From: DAMCZI01 sp032095175
GTDB lineage: Bacteria; Bacillota; Clostridia; Clostridiales; Caloramatoraceae
Length of the DNA: 64,000 bases
Assembly: GCA_032095175.1 (NCBI GenBank)
Contig: DAMCZI010000021.1
Span: 23,609 to 87,608 of the forward strand
Direction: 5' to 3'
Part shown: piece after piece, positions 9,861-18,898 of the stretch
Layout of the letters: each line of letters starts with the position of its first letter
How positions within the stretch are numbered: position 1 is the first letter of the stretch
The notes under the pieces: generated by a model
The model's database searches: none
What the model saw: only the letters and a program-made list of their open reading frames with translations
Told to the model about the DNA's origin: nothing
Program-made: the position numbers and the translations under genes

Positions 9861-10139
9861 TTACGCTTTCCTTTCAATAAGATCTTTAAATATTGCATTT
9901 GTCATCTCATTTATAGTTTGATTTTCAAACATGAAATTAAAATGGAATTCATATTCAAACATATTTATTAATTCAGTCATAATTCTTATAGCTGTTAGAG
10001 AGTCAACACCGATTTCAAAAATGTTATCATTAATTGATATTTCAATCTCTCCAAGTGTCTCTTTAAAAATTTGAATAATTACCTTTTCAATTTCACTTTT
10101 AAAAATCGCATCATTTTTTCCAACATTCTCATCTTTCAT
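9861..10139 (-). CDS. Orphan acyl/peptidyl carrier protein
   Basis: 92 residues with the phosphopantetheine attachment motif GVDSLTA at Ser47, within a four-helix carrier fold (IFEIGVDSLTAIRIMTEL, NFMFENQTINEM). The motif is closer to NRPS/PKS-type carriers than to fatty-acid AcpP, which normally reads DSLD. No adenylation, ketosynthase or thioesterase gene is nearby; its only partner is the membrane protein that follows. It would need a phosphopantetheinyl transferase encoded elsewhere. The substrate is unknown. Confidence 0.8.
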   Translation of the reverse strand: MKDENVGKNDAIFKSEIEKVIIQIFKETLGEIEISINDNIFEIGVDSLTAIRIMTELINMFEYEFHFNFMFENQTINEMTNAIFKDLIERKA

Positions 10140-10412
10140 AATACTTTTCCTTTCTTTTTATATTTATGATATAAAAATTCGGAAAAAAATTACAAACTCC
10201 TTTATTGTTACTTATTCTTTACTAATTTAGCTTACTACACCATTTTAGATAATTGCTTATAGCGATATTATGGTATCAAATTCCCATAAACTATCTCTAA
10301 AATATAGTCAGGTACAAAATAATTGCAATTGTTTTTTACCTTTTTCCGCTACTTAATATATGCAATAATAGAAATGTAGAAATTCCCTAAAGATATTTCG
10401 GAGGTGGTTGAC

Positions 10413-11348
10413 ATGAAAATTATAAAAAGAATAACTTCAGATACAATAAGCGAGTATGCAGATAAAATTGAATATGCAAAAGCGAATTTTATTCCAATGT
10501 TGCCATTTGTAAAAATGCCCCTACATGATTTTGACAGATATAAATTATATAGCGAAAAAGGGATTTACTTAATTGATTACATTGGAGATGAATATTGTCT
10601 TTACCATCTTTATCATTTAAGTGAGGGAGATGATACTTTACGAGCAACTTTAATTCTCCCATCAAATTGGAATAAACGATTTGAAATTATTGAAAAATCA
10701 ATTCCTAATATTAAAGAATGGTTTTTGTCAGAGGATAATTCGAAAAGGTTTATAATTCAATCACTTGAATATGGTGAAATTGAATACTTTCCAACACTCT
10801 CACATTACCTAATCCCTACGATTATTAGAAACGGATTTGAACCTAAATATAGGATGTATATGAAAAGGGATGGGAATATTCCAGTGAACCAATTAGGCGA
10901 GCTAGGTAAAGGCTTATCAAAAACATATTATTCAACTGAACTTTTGAACGATATTATTGATTTCTACTTTAAAAATAAATCTACCAAAAATTATCGTTAC
11001 TTTACAAATTGTACTTATGAGGAATTCTCGGATATGCTAAAGCAAGATTTTACTATAAATAATTCAAGATTTATAACAACAAATAATGGCAAGGTTATCT
11101 CTGGTATCATTGTATCAAAGGATTCAGGGAAAGTATGGATAGATAATTTTACAGTATGCCCCGAATATAATTGCAGCAGTATTGGTGAATACCTTTTAAG
11201 TGAAACAGTAGCACAGTTAGCAAAGATTTACCCAGATGAGTCAATTTACATCTATTTAAACAGGGATTGTTATGATGCAGTTTCTGCTTGCGAGAAAGTC
11301 GGTTTTGTTCCTTTTGAATTTTGGACAGACATGATTTTTGAGAGGTAA
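10413..11348 (+). CDS. GNAT-family N-acetyltransferase
   Basis: 311 residues from ATG 10413, six bases after GGAGGTGG; the in-frame GTG 10404 overlaps that site. The C-terminal ~120 residues look like a GNAT domain: strand ISGIIVSKDSGKVWIDNFTV, then an acetyl-CoA-binding turn region (CSSIGEYLLSETV), and the final YDAVSACEKVGFVPFEFW typical of the alpha4-beta6-beta7 end. The N-terminal half may be a second, degenerate GNAT unit. The substrate is unknown. It is followed closely by two small DNA/metal-binding-type genes. Confidence 0.75.
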   Translation: MKIIKRITSDTISEYADKIEYAKANFIPMLPFVKMPLHDFDRYKLYSEKGIYLIDYIGDEYCLYHLYHLSEGDDTLRATLILPSNWNKRFEIIEKSIPNIKEWFLSEDNSKRFIIQSLEYGEIEYFPTLSHYLIPTIIRNGFEPKYRMYMKRDGNIPVNQLGELGKGLSKTYYSTELLNDIIDFYFKNKSTKNYRYFTNCTYEEFSDMLKQDFTINNSRFITTNNGKVISGIIVSKDSGKVWIDNFTVCPEYNCSSIGEYLLSETVAQLAKIYPDESIYIYLNRDCYDAVSACEKVGFVPFEFWTDMIFER

Positions 11349-11369
11349 TACCTAAGGGGGGCTAATTTA

Positions 11370-11639
11370 TTGAACTATAAAAATGCAAAGGATATTTTTC
11401 CTCCTGAACTTTTAAGAGAGATTCAAAACTATGTTCAAGGTGAGAGAATTTATGTTCCCCAATTAGAAAATATGAGAGTAAATTGGGGCAAAAAAAGTGG
11501 CTCACGGCAGGAAATTACTTTTCGAAATAATGAAATTTTGAAGAAATACAAAGATGGCTTTAGTATTGAGGAATTATCCGAACTATTTTGCTTAGGTAGT
11601 GAGTCTATTAGAAAGATTATTTATAAACTTAAAGAATGA
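11370..11639 (+). CDS. Small helix-turn-helix protein (CD3324-like)
   Basis: 89 residues from TTG 11370, preceded by AAGGGGGG at eight bases. The C-terminus reads as a helix-turn-helix of the Mor/CD3324 type (EILKKYKDGFSIEELSELF, then GSESIRKIIYKLK). The N-terminal half (IFPPELLREIQNYVQGERIYVP) is characteristic of this small clostridial family. It lies 21 bases behind the acetyltransferase gene and is likely co-transcribed. The targets are unknown. Confidence 0.7.
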   Translation: MNYKNAKDIFPPELLREIQNYVQGERIYVPQLENMRVNWGKKSGSRQEITFRNNEILKKYKDGFSIEELSELFCLGSESIRKIIYKLKE

Positions 11640-11668
11640 AAATAATTACATAGAAGGAGACTGATAAA

Positions 11669-11839
11669 ATGTCAAAAAAATATAGAGGAAAAGGATTAAT
11701 CAACCTGCCTTCCAGAGGAAGAGGAACATGCCCCATATGTAATGCCAAAAGAATCAAACTACTATATGAAATTTTACTGGATAATGGCAAAAGGCTAACA
11801 GTATGTAAGCGTTGTCAACATAAAAAATTAAGTATTTAA
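11669..11839 (+). CDS. Small zinc-ribbon protein
   Basis: 56 residues, ATG after GAAGGAGA. Two Cys pairs (CPIC at 21-24 and CKRC at 46-49) frame a basic, beta-hairpin-like stretch, fitting a zinc ribbon. The N-terminus KYRGKGLINLPSRGRG is strongly basic, suggesting nucleic-acid or ribosome binding. It is third in a run with the acetyltransferase and HTH genes. No named family is recognised. Confidence 0.65.
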   Translation: MSKKYRGKGLINLPSRGRGTCPICNAKRIKLLYEILLDNGKRLTVCKRCQHKKLSI

Positions 11840-11840
11840 A

Positions 11841-11987
11841 TTTGTTAAAATTAAAGAAGAAACTCCTAGTTATCCACCTGTATGTGTCCTCTTAGTATGG
11901 TTTCCAGAGTATGAACTATTAGATAAATGTCATTATCACGGAAGAATAGGAGCCTCTCTTTCAGTTTATTTAGACGAAAACAATTAA
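11841..11987 (+). pseudogene. Possible gene remnant (48 open codons, no start)
   Basis: The frame reads like a real protein tail (for example PPVCVLLVWFPEYELLDKCHYHGRIG, shown here only as the position of the hydrophobic core) and ends at TAA 11985. It lacks an ATG/GTG/TTG with a binding site and begins right after the zinc-ribbon stop in another frame. It may be the 3' end of a gene whose 5' part was lost. Confidence 0.3.
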
Positions 11988-11996
11988 TATACCCAA

Positions 11997-12038
11997 AAGG
12001 ATGTTATCACCATTATTTTAATAGGTAATAACATCCTT
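11997..12038. terminator. Bidirectional terminator hairpin
   Basis: Stem AAGGATGTTAT plus ACC paired with GGTAATAACATCCTT, between the plus-strand small-gene run and the facing propeller-like gene. Confidence 0.65.
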
Positions 12039-12071
12039 ATGAATTTTGCCAATATAATATCGTAGCCAATA

Positions 12072-13712
12072 CTAGCTAATTTCATATACTCTTATCATAC
12101 TTTTTTCTTTACCTGCATCCCATGCTGACATATTACCTGTAACAACACATAAATTACCTGCAGTATTTGCAAAGTAATCAAGTATACCACCTTTTAATCT
12201 ATGATGAGATAATATTTCTAAATTATCAGTATATAGTTCTATAGTACTTGCACCCTTTTGTATTATAAGATTGCCACTTTGATTAACACAAACTAGCGAT
12301 AGTTCTTCATTATATTTCTTATGTACACAAATCTCCATTTTAGCAATATCTATCTTTATTAATTCTTTTTCAAATATTGTTATGAATAAATTTTCTCCTT
12401 TATTATCCATTACAGCTTCAAAACTGGCATCACTTAACTCTATTTCCTTCAATATTTCAAGTTTATTATTAAAACAAACCAGTTTTGTAATTCTACAATC
12501 ATTATCATCAATGCTATAACAATAGAACATTCTACCGAACTTATCAAAAAAGAATTTATCCCAATGACATCCTCCCAGTGTTTTAGTTTCAAAGCTTGCT
12601 TCAATATTACCACTACGGTTTATCTTAACTATTTCTGTCTTATCATTATAACTTTTTTCTCTATGTAGGTATATATATTCACCATGAATAATTGGTGAAA
12701 CATGTAAGTATCCAACCTCAAGTTTCCATCTTTTATCCCCATTAGCATCATAATCATATATAATTTGGTTTGGACCATAGCTAGAATAAATTATATCACC
12801 ATCTGGTAATAGTCGAATCGGATAAATATCTTTTTCATGCACAATATAACTATCAGTAAGTTCACCATTATTATTGAAAGAATATAGTCTTTTTTCCTCT
12901 ATTTTTTTACCATTAACTTTAATTGAATTGCTTAATATTACCTTTTTATGTTCATTAATAAAGCCTGAATACTCATCACATTCAAATCCAATTGAGTTAT
13001 TTTTTAAAAATGGTAAAAGAGCACCATCAGGTCCAGGTACAAAAATACATGAATCATCAAGAATATAATCCTTCTCAGCACTCGGGAGAATAACATTATA
13101 TAAAGTCGAATCCAATACCTGGTTAAGCATTCCTTCCTTTTCATAGATTAACTTCAACTTTGTATAATTTTTTATTTTACTATCAGCTTTAGCTTCTCTC
13201 ATGTATTCTACAACAGTATTTTTATCACAACTATATTTAAAATTTTCCTCTCCAAGCTCTTTTAATGTGTAAGAATCTATCCAAAGAGGTATGCCAAATA
13301 ACACTGAAAGAAGTTCGACCTTCCTTCCTAAATCTTCACATTTAAAAATCCACTTAAGCAGTTCCCCATCATCATTATCGAGTTTTAGCTCATTTACAAA
13401 TGCATCAACCTTTCCCATCTTGGCAGTATACCCATAGGCATCACTTGATACATGGCTTGTTATATTTTTTCCATTTCGAAAAATGCTTAATACCAATATG
13501 TCATCATCAAAATATCCAACTGCTAATACAGCTGAATCAATTTTCTTTGAAAGTCTGCGGGCTTCCTGGTCAACCTTACCAATTTCAAAATCTTCCCGAA
13601 GTATAGTTGTCCAACCTTCAGAAATGGTCTTAACTTTATAACTCAGCAAAAGCTTCTGCAGTATATCAGGCGAGACATCTCTTATATGGATACTAGAAAA
13701 TTTTGTTCCCAT
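12072..13712 (-). CDS. Large protein with C-terminal propeller-like repeats, function unknown
   Basis: 546 residues without a signal peptide, so probably cytoplasmic. The N-terminal ~200 residues form an alpha/beta domain (VLAVGYFDDDILVLSIFRNG). From about residue 240 on, repeated short blades with alternating strands and Asp/Asn turns (FNNNGELTDSYIV, LPDGDIIYSS, INRSGNIEASF, VNQSGNLIIQ) suggest a PQQ/WD-type beta-propeller. No enzyme motif was found. ATG 13712 lies after GGAGGATAGTCC. Such proteins are common as hypothetical genes in clostridia; a ligand- or protein-binding role is only a guess. Confidence 0.65.
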   Translation of the reverse strand: MGTKFSSIHIRDVSPDILQKLLLSYKVKTISEGWTTILREDFEIGKVDQEARRLSKKIDSAVLAVGYFDDDILVLSIFRNGKNITSHVSSDAYGYTAKMGKVDAFVNELKLDNDDGELLKWIFKCEDLGRKVELLSVLFGIPLWIDSYTLKELGEENFKYSCDKNTVVEYMREAKADSKIKNYTKLKLIYEKEGMLNQVLDSTLYNVILPSAEKDYILDDSCIFVPGPDGALLPFLKNNSIGFECDEYSGFINEHKKVILSNSIKVNGKKIEEKRLYSFNNNGELTDSYIVHEKDIYPIRLLPDGDIIYSSYGPNQIIYDYDANGDKRWKLEVGYLHVSPIIHGEYIYLHREKSYNDKTEIVKINRSGNIEASFETKTLGGCHWDKFFFDKFGRMFYCYSIDDNDCRITKLVCFNNKLEILKEIELSDASFEAVMDNKGENLFITIFEKELIKIDIAKMEICVHKKYNEELSLVCVNQSGNLIIQKGASTIELYTDNLEILSHHRLKGGILDYFANTAGNLCVVTGNMSAWDAGKEKSMIRVYEIS

Positions 13713-13811
13713 GGACTATCCTCCATACAAAATAAAATTAATCATTGATGTGTTTTTTAAGAATACAAATTACATTCATTATACCACATACTGGAATAAT
13801 CATTATTTATT

Positions 13812-13922
13812 TTATAAAACCGGAACTTGAATCCCAACTGCAAAACCTATAAGCATTAAAGCAATGAAAATCAAACCAATTCCTACTGTGGCTATAAAAA
13901 TTCTGATCAAAGTAACTTTCAT
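13812..13922 (-). CDS. Tiny hydrophobic membrane peptide
   Basis: 36 codons, MKVTLIRIFIATVG at the start, almost entirely one transmembrane helix. A GAGGTG lies immediately before the ATG, which is closer than ideal. It sits alone between two minus-strand genes. It could be a small membrane protein or a chance ORF. Confidence 0.35.
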   Translation of the reverse strand: MKVTLIRIFIATVGIGLIFIALMLIGFAVGIQVPVL

Positions 13923-13981
13923 CACCTCAATCAGCACTCTAAAGCTTCTATTCTTTTATAGTCTATTTTTATATATTTCAC

Positions 13982-14509
13982 CTATTCCAGATCAATTAAA
14001 TATTTATTAAAAAAAGATATTAAAAAATCCTTATTCGGAATTATCTCTTTTATTATTTTCTCGCAAGTATTATGAGCTATATCGCAATCTAACTTTGTTA
14101 TAATTTTTAATTCAAGGGCTTCCATTAACTCATCCTCATCAAGGACTACGATTTTAAAATCCAGTGAAACAGCGATATCTAAATAGAGATCATCATAAAA
14201 TGGATTACCTTGTTCATCAATTGAATTCTCCTTTGTCATATCGAAATACCATTCAATTATTTCATTTGATTTATTATATACTGCACTAACACACCAATTT
14301 TCATCATCTGGTAAAAACATTATACATTTATAACCATCATCTATTAAACATACCTCTGATTGCTCATAATCCACTGTAATCTTTTGTTTTACCTTATCAA
14401 CTCTAATCAATGAAATATAACCTCTAAATATATCATCAATATAAATACATTTAGATGAATACGCCTCTAGAAATCCCCAATTCAATCCATTTATAAATTT
14501 TCTTTTCAT
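13982..14509 (-). CDS. DUF402-family protein (nucleotide phosphatase-like)
   Basis: 175 residues from ATG 14509, which follows GGAAGGTGAT; an in-frame ATG at 14563 would overlap the NUDIX gene and lacks a binding site. The pattern NGLNWGFLEAY ... WYFDMTKEN ... DDLYLDIAVSLDFKIVVLDEDELMEAL matches the DUF402 fold, some members of which hydrolyse nucleoside tri/diphosphates using clustered acidic residues and metal. It follows a NUDIX hydrolase by 44 bases. A joint nucleotide clean-up role is plausible but inferred. Confidence 0.75.
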   Translation of the reverse strand: MKRKFINGLNWGFLEAYSSKCIYIDDIFRGYISLIRVDKVKQKITVDYEQSEVCLIDDGYKCIMFLPDDENWCVSAVYNKSNEIIEWYFDMTKENSIDEQGNPFYDDLYLDIAVSLDFKIVVLDEDELMEALELKIITKLDCDIAHNTCEKIIKEIIPNKDFLISFFNKYLIDLE

Positions 14510-14553
14510 AACGTTTATCACCTTCCAACTAACACTGTTGTACATTTTCTTCA

Positions 14554-15060
14554 TTAACAACACTTCATCTTTAATTTTATATATCTTTTTAATGCAATAA
14601 CATGCATAGGATAAAATCCTTTTTCATTTTTATCTAGTAGTTCCTTTAGTTCACTTACCGAAACCCATCTTAAATTTCTAGTTTCATTGGTGGTTGATAA
14701 AACTTCCCCTTTTGCCTTACAAATAAAGGTTTGTACCATTATCGGATAATAACCTTCTATATTTTGTGTACTTGTAAATGGGATATAATTAAGAACCTTA
14801 TATCCATTTGATTCATAGATTACTGCATCCTTCTCCCCTTCAATCTCATAAACTTCAAGTCCTGTCTCTTCTTTTATTTCTCTTTTTAAACATTCATATA
14901 TGTTTTCAAATTCTCTTGTTTTTCCTGCTGGAATTTCTATCAATCCATTTTCTGCTTTTAAATTTTCCTTGAATCTTTCCTGAATCAAAATGTAATCTAT
15001 TCCGTTCTCATTTTTCTCAATTATTCCACCAGCACCAGGTATAGTAAACTTCTCTATCAT
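14554..15060 (-). CDS. NUDIX hydrolase
   Basis: 168 residues. The NUDIX box GX5EX7REUXEEXGU is present as GKTREFENIYECLKREIKEETGL (given here as a motif description; residues ~46-68), with the catalytic REIKEE core intact. Size and layout resemble ADP-ribose/ADP-sugar pyrophosphatases, but the substrate cannot be told. ATG 15060 is preceded by AAGGAGA. It lies 18 bases downstream of ispG and probably shares its transcript. Confidence 0.88.
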   Translation of the reverse strand: MIEKFTIPGAGGIIEKNENGIDYILIQERFKENLKAENGLIEIPAGKTREFENIYECLKREIKEETGLEVYEIEGEKDAVIYESNGYKVLNYIPFTSTQNIEGYYPIMVQTFICKAKGEVLSTTNETRNLRWVSVSELKELLDKNEKGFYPMHVIALKRYIKLKMKCC

Positions 15061-15078
15061 ATAAAAATCTCCTTACAT

Positions 15079-16128
15079 TTATAGTTTTTCAATTTCTTTT
15101 ACCAATTCTTCTACTAAATTTTCTTCTTTAATCTTTTTTATTACTTTGCCTTTTTTAAATATTAAACCTTCTCCCTTGCCTCCTGCAATGCCTATATCTG
15201 CCTCTCTAGCCTCCCCTGGTCCATTAACTATACAACCCATTATAGCTACCTTAATATTTTTTTCACACTTTGCCAGTCTTTTTTCTACCTCTTCAGCTAT
15301 TTTTATAAGATTTATTTGTGTTCTACCACATGTAGGACAGGATATAAACTTAATGCCCCCCTCTATATAACCTAAAGCTTTAAGAATTTCACGGCCCGCT
15401 CTAACTTCCTCCAATACATCTCCAGTAAGTGAAACTCTTAAGGTATCCCCAATTCCCTCCGATAGAAGAGTTCCGATACCCACACTGGATTTTATAGTTC
15501 CACTCCATAAGGTTCCTGCTTCTGTAACGCCTATATGCAGAGGATAATTTACTTTTTGTGAAATCAGCCTGTTACTTTCTATCATTTGCATTACATCAGA
15601 AGTTTTTATAGAAATGGCTATATTATAAAAATTTAAATTCTCTAATATCCTTACATGTCTTAAAACACTTTCAACCAATGCTTCCGGGCAAACTCTTGTA
15701 TACTTTTCAAGAATATCCTTTTCTAAAGATCCTGAATTCACTCCAATTCTTATAGGTATACCTTTATTTTTTGCAGCATCAGCTACCATTTTAATTCTAT
15801 CTATACTTCCAATATTGCCTGGATTTATTCTTACTGCTGCAGCACCATTTTCTATAGCTTTAAGTGCTAGCTTATAATCAAAATGCACATCTGCAACTAA
15901 GGGAACATGAATTTGTTTTATTATGTACTTCAAAGCCTCTGCAGCTGCTATATCAGGCACTGCACATCTAATAATGTCACACCCCGCCTCTTCCAAACAA
16001 AGAATTTGATCCACAGTAGCTTCTACATCTCTAGTATCTGTATTAGTCATGGACTGTACAGATATCTTTGAATCTCCGCCTACATATATGCTTCCTACTC
16101 TTATTTTTTTTGTAATTTTCCTATTCAT
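15079..16128 (-). CDS. ispG: 4-hydroxy-3-methylbut-2-enyl diphosphate synthase (flavodoxin)
   Basis: Penultimate step of the MEP isoprenoid pathway, a [4Fe-4S] enzyme in the cytosol. 349 residues, normal for the short bacterial form. The N-terminal TIM barrel carries SVQSMTNTDTRD, IRCAVPD, ADVHFDYKLAL and RINPGNIG. The cluster-binding domain has CPTCGRTQ and MGCIVNGPGEA with its three Cys ligands. ATG follows a GGGGGGA tract. NUDIX and DUF402 genes follow. The usual clostridial order dxr-rseP-ispG-polC is not kept here: polC lies 12.8 kb away on the same strand and a divergent LysR gene lies upstream. Confidence 0.95.
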   Translation of the reverse strand: MNRKITKKIRVGSIYVGGDSKISVQSMTNTDTRDVEATVDQILCLEEAGCDIIRCAVPDIAAAEALKYIIKQIHVPLVADVHFDYKLALKAIENGAAAVRINPGNIGSIDRIKMVADAAKNKGIPIRIGVNSGSLEKDILEKYTRVCPEALVESVLRHVRILENLNFYNIAISIKTSDVMQMIESNRLISQKVNYPLHIGVTEAGTLWSGTIKSSVGIGTLLSEGIGDTLRVSLTGDVLEEVRAGREILKALGYIEGGIKFISCPTCGRTQINLIKIAEEVEKRLAKCEKNIKVAIMGCIVNGPGEAREADIGIAGGKGEGLIFKKGKVIKKIKEENLVEELVKEIEKL

Positions 16129-16257
16129 TTATTTTCCCCCCCAAGATATAAGGATTCTAGCAAAGTTTATAAGAAACTTTTTGTTATAATCCCTTTATTT
16201 TCAATTTTCATTGAATTTATATACAGTATACTAGAGGATTTTTAATTCTTAAAACGA

Positions 16258-16286
16258 ATTATATTAATTGTATCAATCAATATAAT
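16258..16286. promoter_or_regulatory. Inverted repeat between ispG and the LysR gene
   Basis: ATTATATT and AATATAAT separated by 13 bases, 21 bp before the LysR ATG. The T-N11-A-like dyad fits a LysR autoregulatory site, but the A/T-rich setting makes chance occurrence possible. Confidence 0.3.
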
Positions 16287-16306
16287 CGATAATAGAGGAG
16301 GAAACT

Positions 16307-17209
16307 ATGAATATTGAATCCATCGAAACTTTTGTACTTCTTGCAGAGAATGGGAATTTTACTAAAACCGCTGAGATGCAGTATCTAGTTCAATCAACAA
16401 TTTCAAATAGAATAAATGAGCTTGAAAAATACATAGGAAAAGAGTTATTTATAAGAAATAATAAGAATGTAAAACTCACAAAGTCTGGAGAGGCTTTTCT
16501 CCCATATGCCAAAAGAATTCTTATGCTAAAGAAAGATGGAATAATAAAAGCTAGATCTATAGAAATGTATGAAGATAGATTAGCCTTAGGATTAGAAAAT
16601 TCAATATATAAGAGTATTATATCGCCAATAATAAAAAAATATTTTTCAACCTTTCCAAATATTGCTGTAAAACTTAAAGTGAATCATTCCGAAGAAATTA
16701 TAAAGCTGCTAAGCGATGGCATATTAGATATTGGATTTGCTTACACAAAATCAAAATCAAGTAAATTTGAAGTTATTGATTTTTTAGAGGACGAAATAAT
16801 TCTGGTAACAAGCCCCAAAAATAAAATCATAGTTGAACCAGAAATTTCATATGAATCTCTAACGCAGCTCCCATTACTTTATGTAGATTTAGGAGAAGAG
16901 TTTTTTAATTGGCTAAGCATATTGTTTGGAGATAGCCCTCTATTAAAGCTTTCTGTTGATGAAATTTCATATGTAATCGATTTTGTAAAAGAAGGTTTAG
17001 GTTATGCATTCGTTACTAAATCCTCTGTTATCAATGAAATTCAAAATGGAGAGTTAATACAAATAAAGATAAAAGATTCAATTCCACCCTCAAGGCAGAT
17101 ATATATGCTAATTAATAAAAGTAAAAAAGATTCTATTTCAATAAAAAGTTGGTTGGAGATGCTTCATTCAGGAACCAATTGTTCCCATTATGCTTTAATT
17201 AACAAATAG
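16307..17209 (+). CDS. LysR-family transcriptional regulator
   Basis: 300 residues. The N-terminal winged helix-turn-helix (FVLLAENGNFTKTAEMQ, QSTISNRINELEKYIGKELF) is followed by a periplasmic-binding-protein-like effector domain (~90-290), the standard length. ATG follows AGAGGAGGAAACT. It diverges from ispG, and a dyad sits in between, so autoregulation is likely. No obvious target operon lies next to it; the effector is unknown. Confidence 0.9.
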   Translation: MNIESIETFVLLAENGNFTKTAEMQYLVQSTISNRINELEKYIGKELFIRNNKNVKLTKSGEAFLPYAKRILMLKKDGIIKARSIEMYEDRLALGLENSIYKSIISPIIKKYFSTFPNIAVKLKVNHSEEIIKLLSDGILDIGFAYTKSKSSKFEVIDFLEDEIILVTSPKNKIIVEPEISYESLTQLPLLYVDLGEEFFNWLSILFGDSPLLKLSVDEISYVIDFVKEGLGYAFVTKSSVINEIQNGELIQIKIKDSIPPSRQIYMLINKSKKDSISIKSWLEMLHSGTNCSHYALINK

Positions 17210-17315
17210 TTAATATTAAAATAAGAATCTATTTACTACCTCATGATATAATATCAATTGTAGTTAATAATTATAATTTTGTCTTTTAAATTTACTAGTT
17301 TTGGGGGTTTAGTTG

Positions 17316-18665
17316 ATGGAGATAATAGATCAATTTTTGAGTCAATATATAAGAGAAATAGATTTTTACGAAAAGGCTGCGAGGATATGTGCAGAAACAT
17401 GTGAATATGAGCTTGAAAGAGAAGGAATAAGAGCAATTGTTACCTATAGAGCTAAAAGAATTGATAGATTGAAGGATAAGCTTGTAAAAAGAAATGAAAA
17501 GAAAAAATACTCAACTGTAGATGAAATATATGAAGACATTGTAGACCTTGCAGGAGTTAGGGTTGCAATATACTTTCCAAACGATATAAACAAAATAGAT
17601 AGATTTATAAAATCCAAGTTTAATGTAAAGGAAATAAAGGAGTTCCCTCAGTTAAAAAAGTATACTGATGAAGCCAATTCTAAAAAGAATGAGTACAAAA
17701 AGGTATTCTCAGGATACAATGCCACACACTATAGGGTATATCTAAAATCTCAAGACAGAAATGTTGATGATTCCAGCTATGGTCAAGCTATGATAGAAAT
17801 CCAGGTTGCATCAGTATTGATGCATGCATGGGCTGAGGTTGAACACGACCTAGTGTACAAGCCATTAAACGGAGAACTTTCTACAGATGAATATGAGATA
17901 TTAGATGAGCTTAATGGTCTTATTTTAGCTGGTGAGCTTGCACTCAAAAGGCTCCAGAAGGCTGTTAAGCAGAGAGTTAGAAAGAATGGAAGGTATTTTT
18001 CAAGCCATTATGAGCTTGCTTCCTTTATTTATGATAGGATTTCAGCAGAATCAAAGGTTAAATTTGAAGATATAACCATGGGAAGAGCTGATGTTCTTTT
18101 TAAATTCTTAAAAACCTTGAATATGAATAGACCTGAATATATTGATAAATATCTTGATAATGTAGATCCAGAATGTAAAAGCATTTCTGTTGTTGAACAG
18201 ATTATAGATATGATGATTGAGGGAGATTCATCTCTATATAAGGTTTTATTAAGAGTTAAAAATCAAATGAGTGGTAAAAACCCATACAGAAATTCCGATG
18301 AAAAGGAAGGCAATTCACAAAGTAAAAGAACCATTTTCTACTTTATAGATAAAATGGCGGATCTTCAATATACAATGAGAAAATACGTCGATAAATTCCG
18401 TCCAGAGTTAAAAAACCAATATGCAATGAACATAGATACAATAATGGGTCTTATAGAAGATAAGGATATAAAAGCAAAGCTTGAGAGCGTTAAAATTATA
18501 AATACCGAAATTAAACACGGTTCCTCCATTCCATCAGATGAAATGCTCGTTGAAGGCGGAAAAATAATGGAACTTATTACCCAAAAGATACTGTCAAAAT
18601 TCGATCTCGAAGACAGAAAAGAAATCGAAGACAGAATTCAACAAATAGAAGTAAAAGTTGATTAA
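17316..18665 (+). CDS. RelA/SpoT-domain (p)ppGpp synthetase-like protein
   Basis: 449 residues from ATG 17316 (GGGGG eight bases upstream; TTG 17313 is also in frame). The synthetase motifs are visible: DLAGVRVAIYFP (~80), GYNATHYRVYL (~135), and EIQVASVLMHAWAEVEHDLVY (~160; shown as the motif region), with the basic and acidic residues of the nucleotidyl-transfer site. There is no HD hydrolase domain and no TGS/ACT, so it is neither full Rel nor a short RelQ/RelP of ~210 residues. The C-terminal ~230 residues are helical and unassigned. It may make (p)ppGpp or a related nucleotide, or belong to the nucleotide-transferring toxin-like relatives; no antitoxin gene is adjacent. Confidence 0.8.
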   Translation: MEIIDQFLSQYIREIDFYEKAARICAETCEYELEREGIRAIVTYRAKRIDRLKDKLVKRNEKKKYSTVDEIYEDIVDLAGVRVAIYFPNDINKIDRFIKSKFNVKEIKEFPQLKKYTDEANSKKNEYKKVFSGYNATHYRVYLKSQDRNVDDSSYGQAMIEIQVASVLMHAWAEVEHDLVYKPLNGELSTDEYEILDELNGLILAGELALKRLQKAVKQRVRKNGRYFSSHYELASFIYDRISAESKVKFEDITMGRADVLFKFLKTLNMNRPEYIDKYLDNVDPECKSISVVEQIIDMMIEGDSSLYKVLLRVKNQMSGKNPYRNSDEKEGNSQSKRTIFYFIDKMADLQYTMRKYVDKFRPELKNQYAMNIDTIMGLIEDKDIKAKLESVKIINTEIKHGSSIPSDEMLVEGGKIMELITQKILSKFDLEDRKEIEDRIQQIEVKVD

Positions 18666-18709
18666 AAATTTTTGTCCATATTACTGACAACTTGAGTTAT
18701 GAATAATTA

Positions 18710-18763
18710 GGGATAATACATAAAAGTGCCAGGCCATTGCCTGGCACTTTTATGTATTATCCC
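18710..18763. terminator. Perfect 25-bp hairpin (repeat family E, copy 1)
   Basis: Stem 18710-18734 with 18739-18763 and a four-base loop; the arm starts GGGATAATACATAAAAGTGCC. It ends the RelA/SpoT-domain gene. The outer part (GGATAATAC ... GTATTATCC) recurs in the hairpin at 62231-62299. Confidence 0.7.
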
Positions 18764-18850
18764 TATTATGAATCGAGATATATTAATAACTTAAGTGCTT
18801 GGTGTTTGTTTTTTTGATATAATATTTTATATTTAGGGAAGTTATTATTA

Positions 18851-18898
18851 ATGGATTGGTGTGATATGGATGATTGGATTGTTGAAGAGTCTTACTAA
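18851..18898 (+). other. Short upstream ORF overlapping the LytS start
   Basis: ATG 18851, about ten bases after AGGGAAG, opens a 15-codon frame (MDWCDMDDWIVEESY) that ends inside the sensor kinase gene in another frame. The kinase ATG has no good binding site of its own, so translational coupling through this ORF is possible. Confidence 0.3.
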
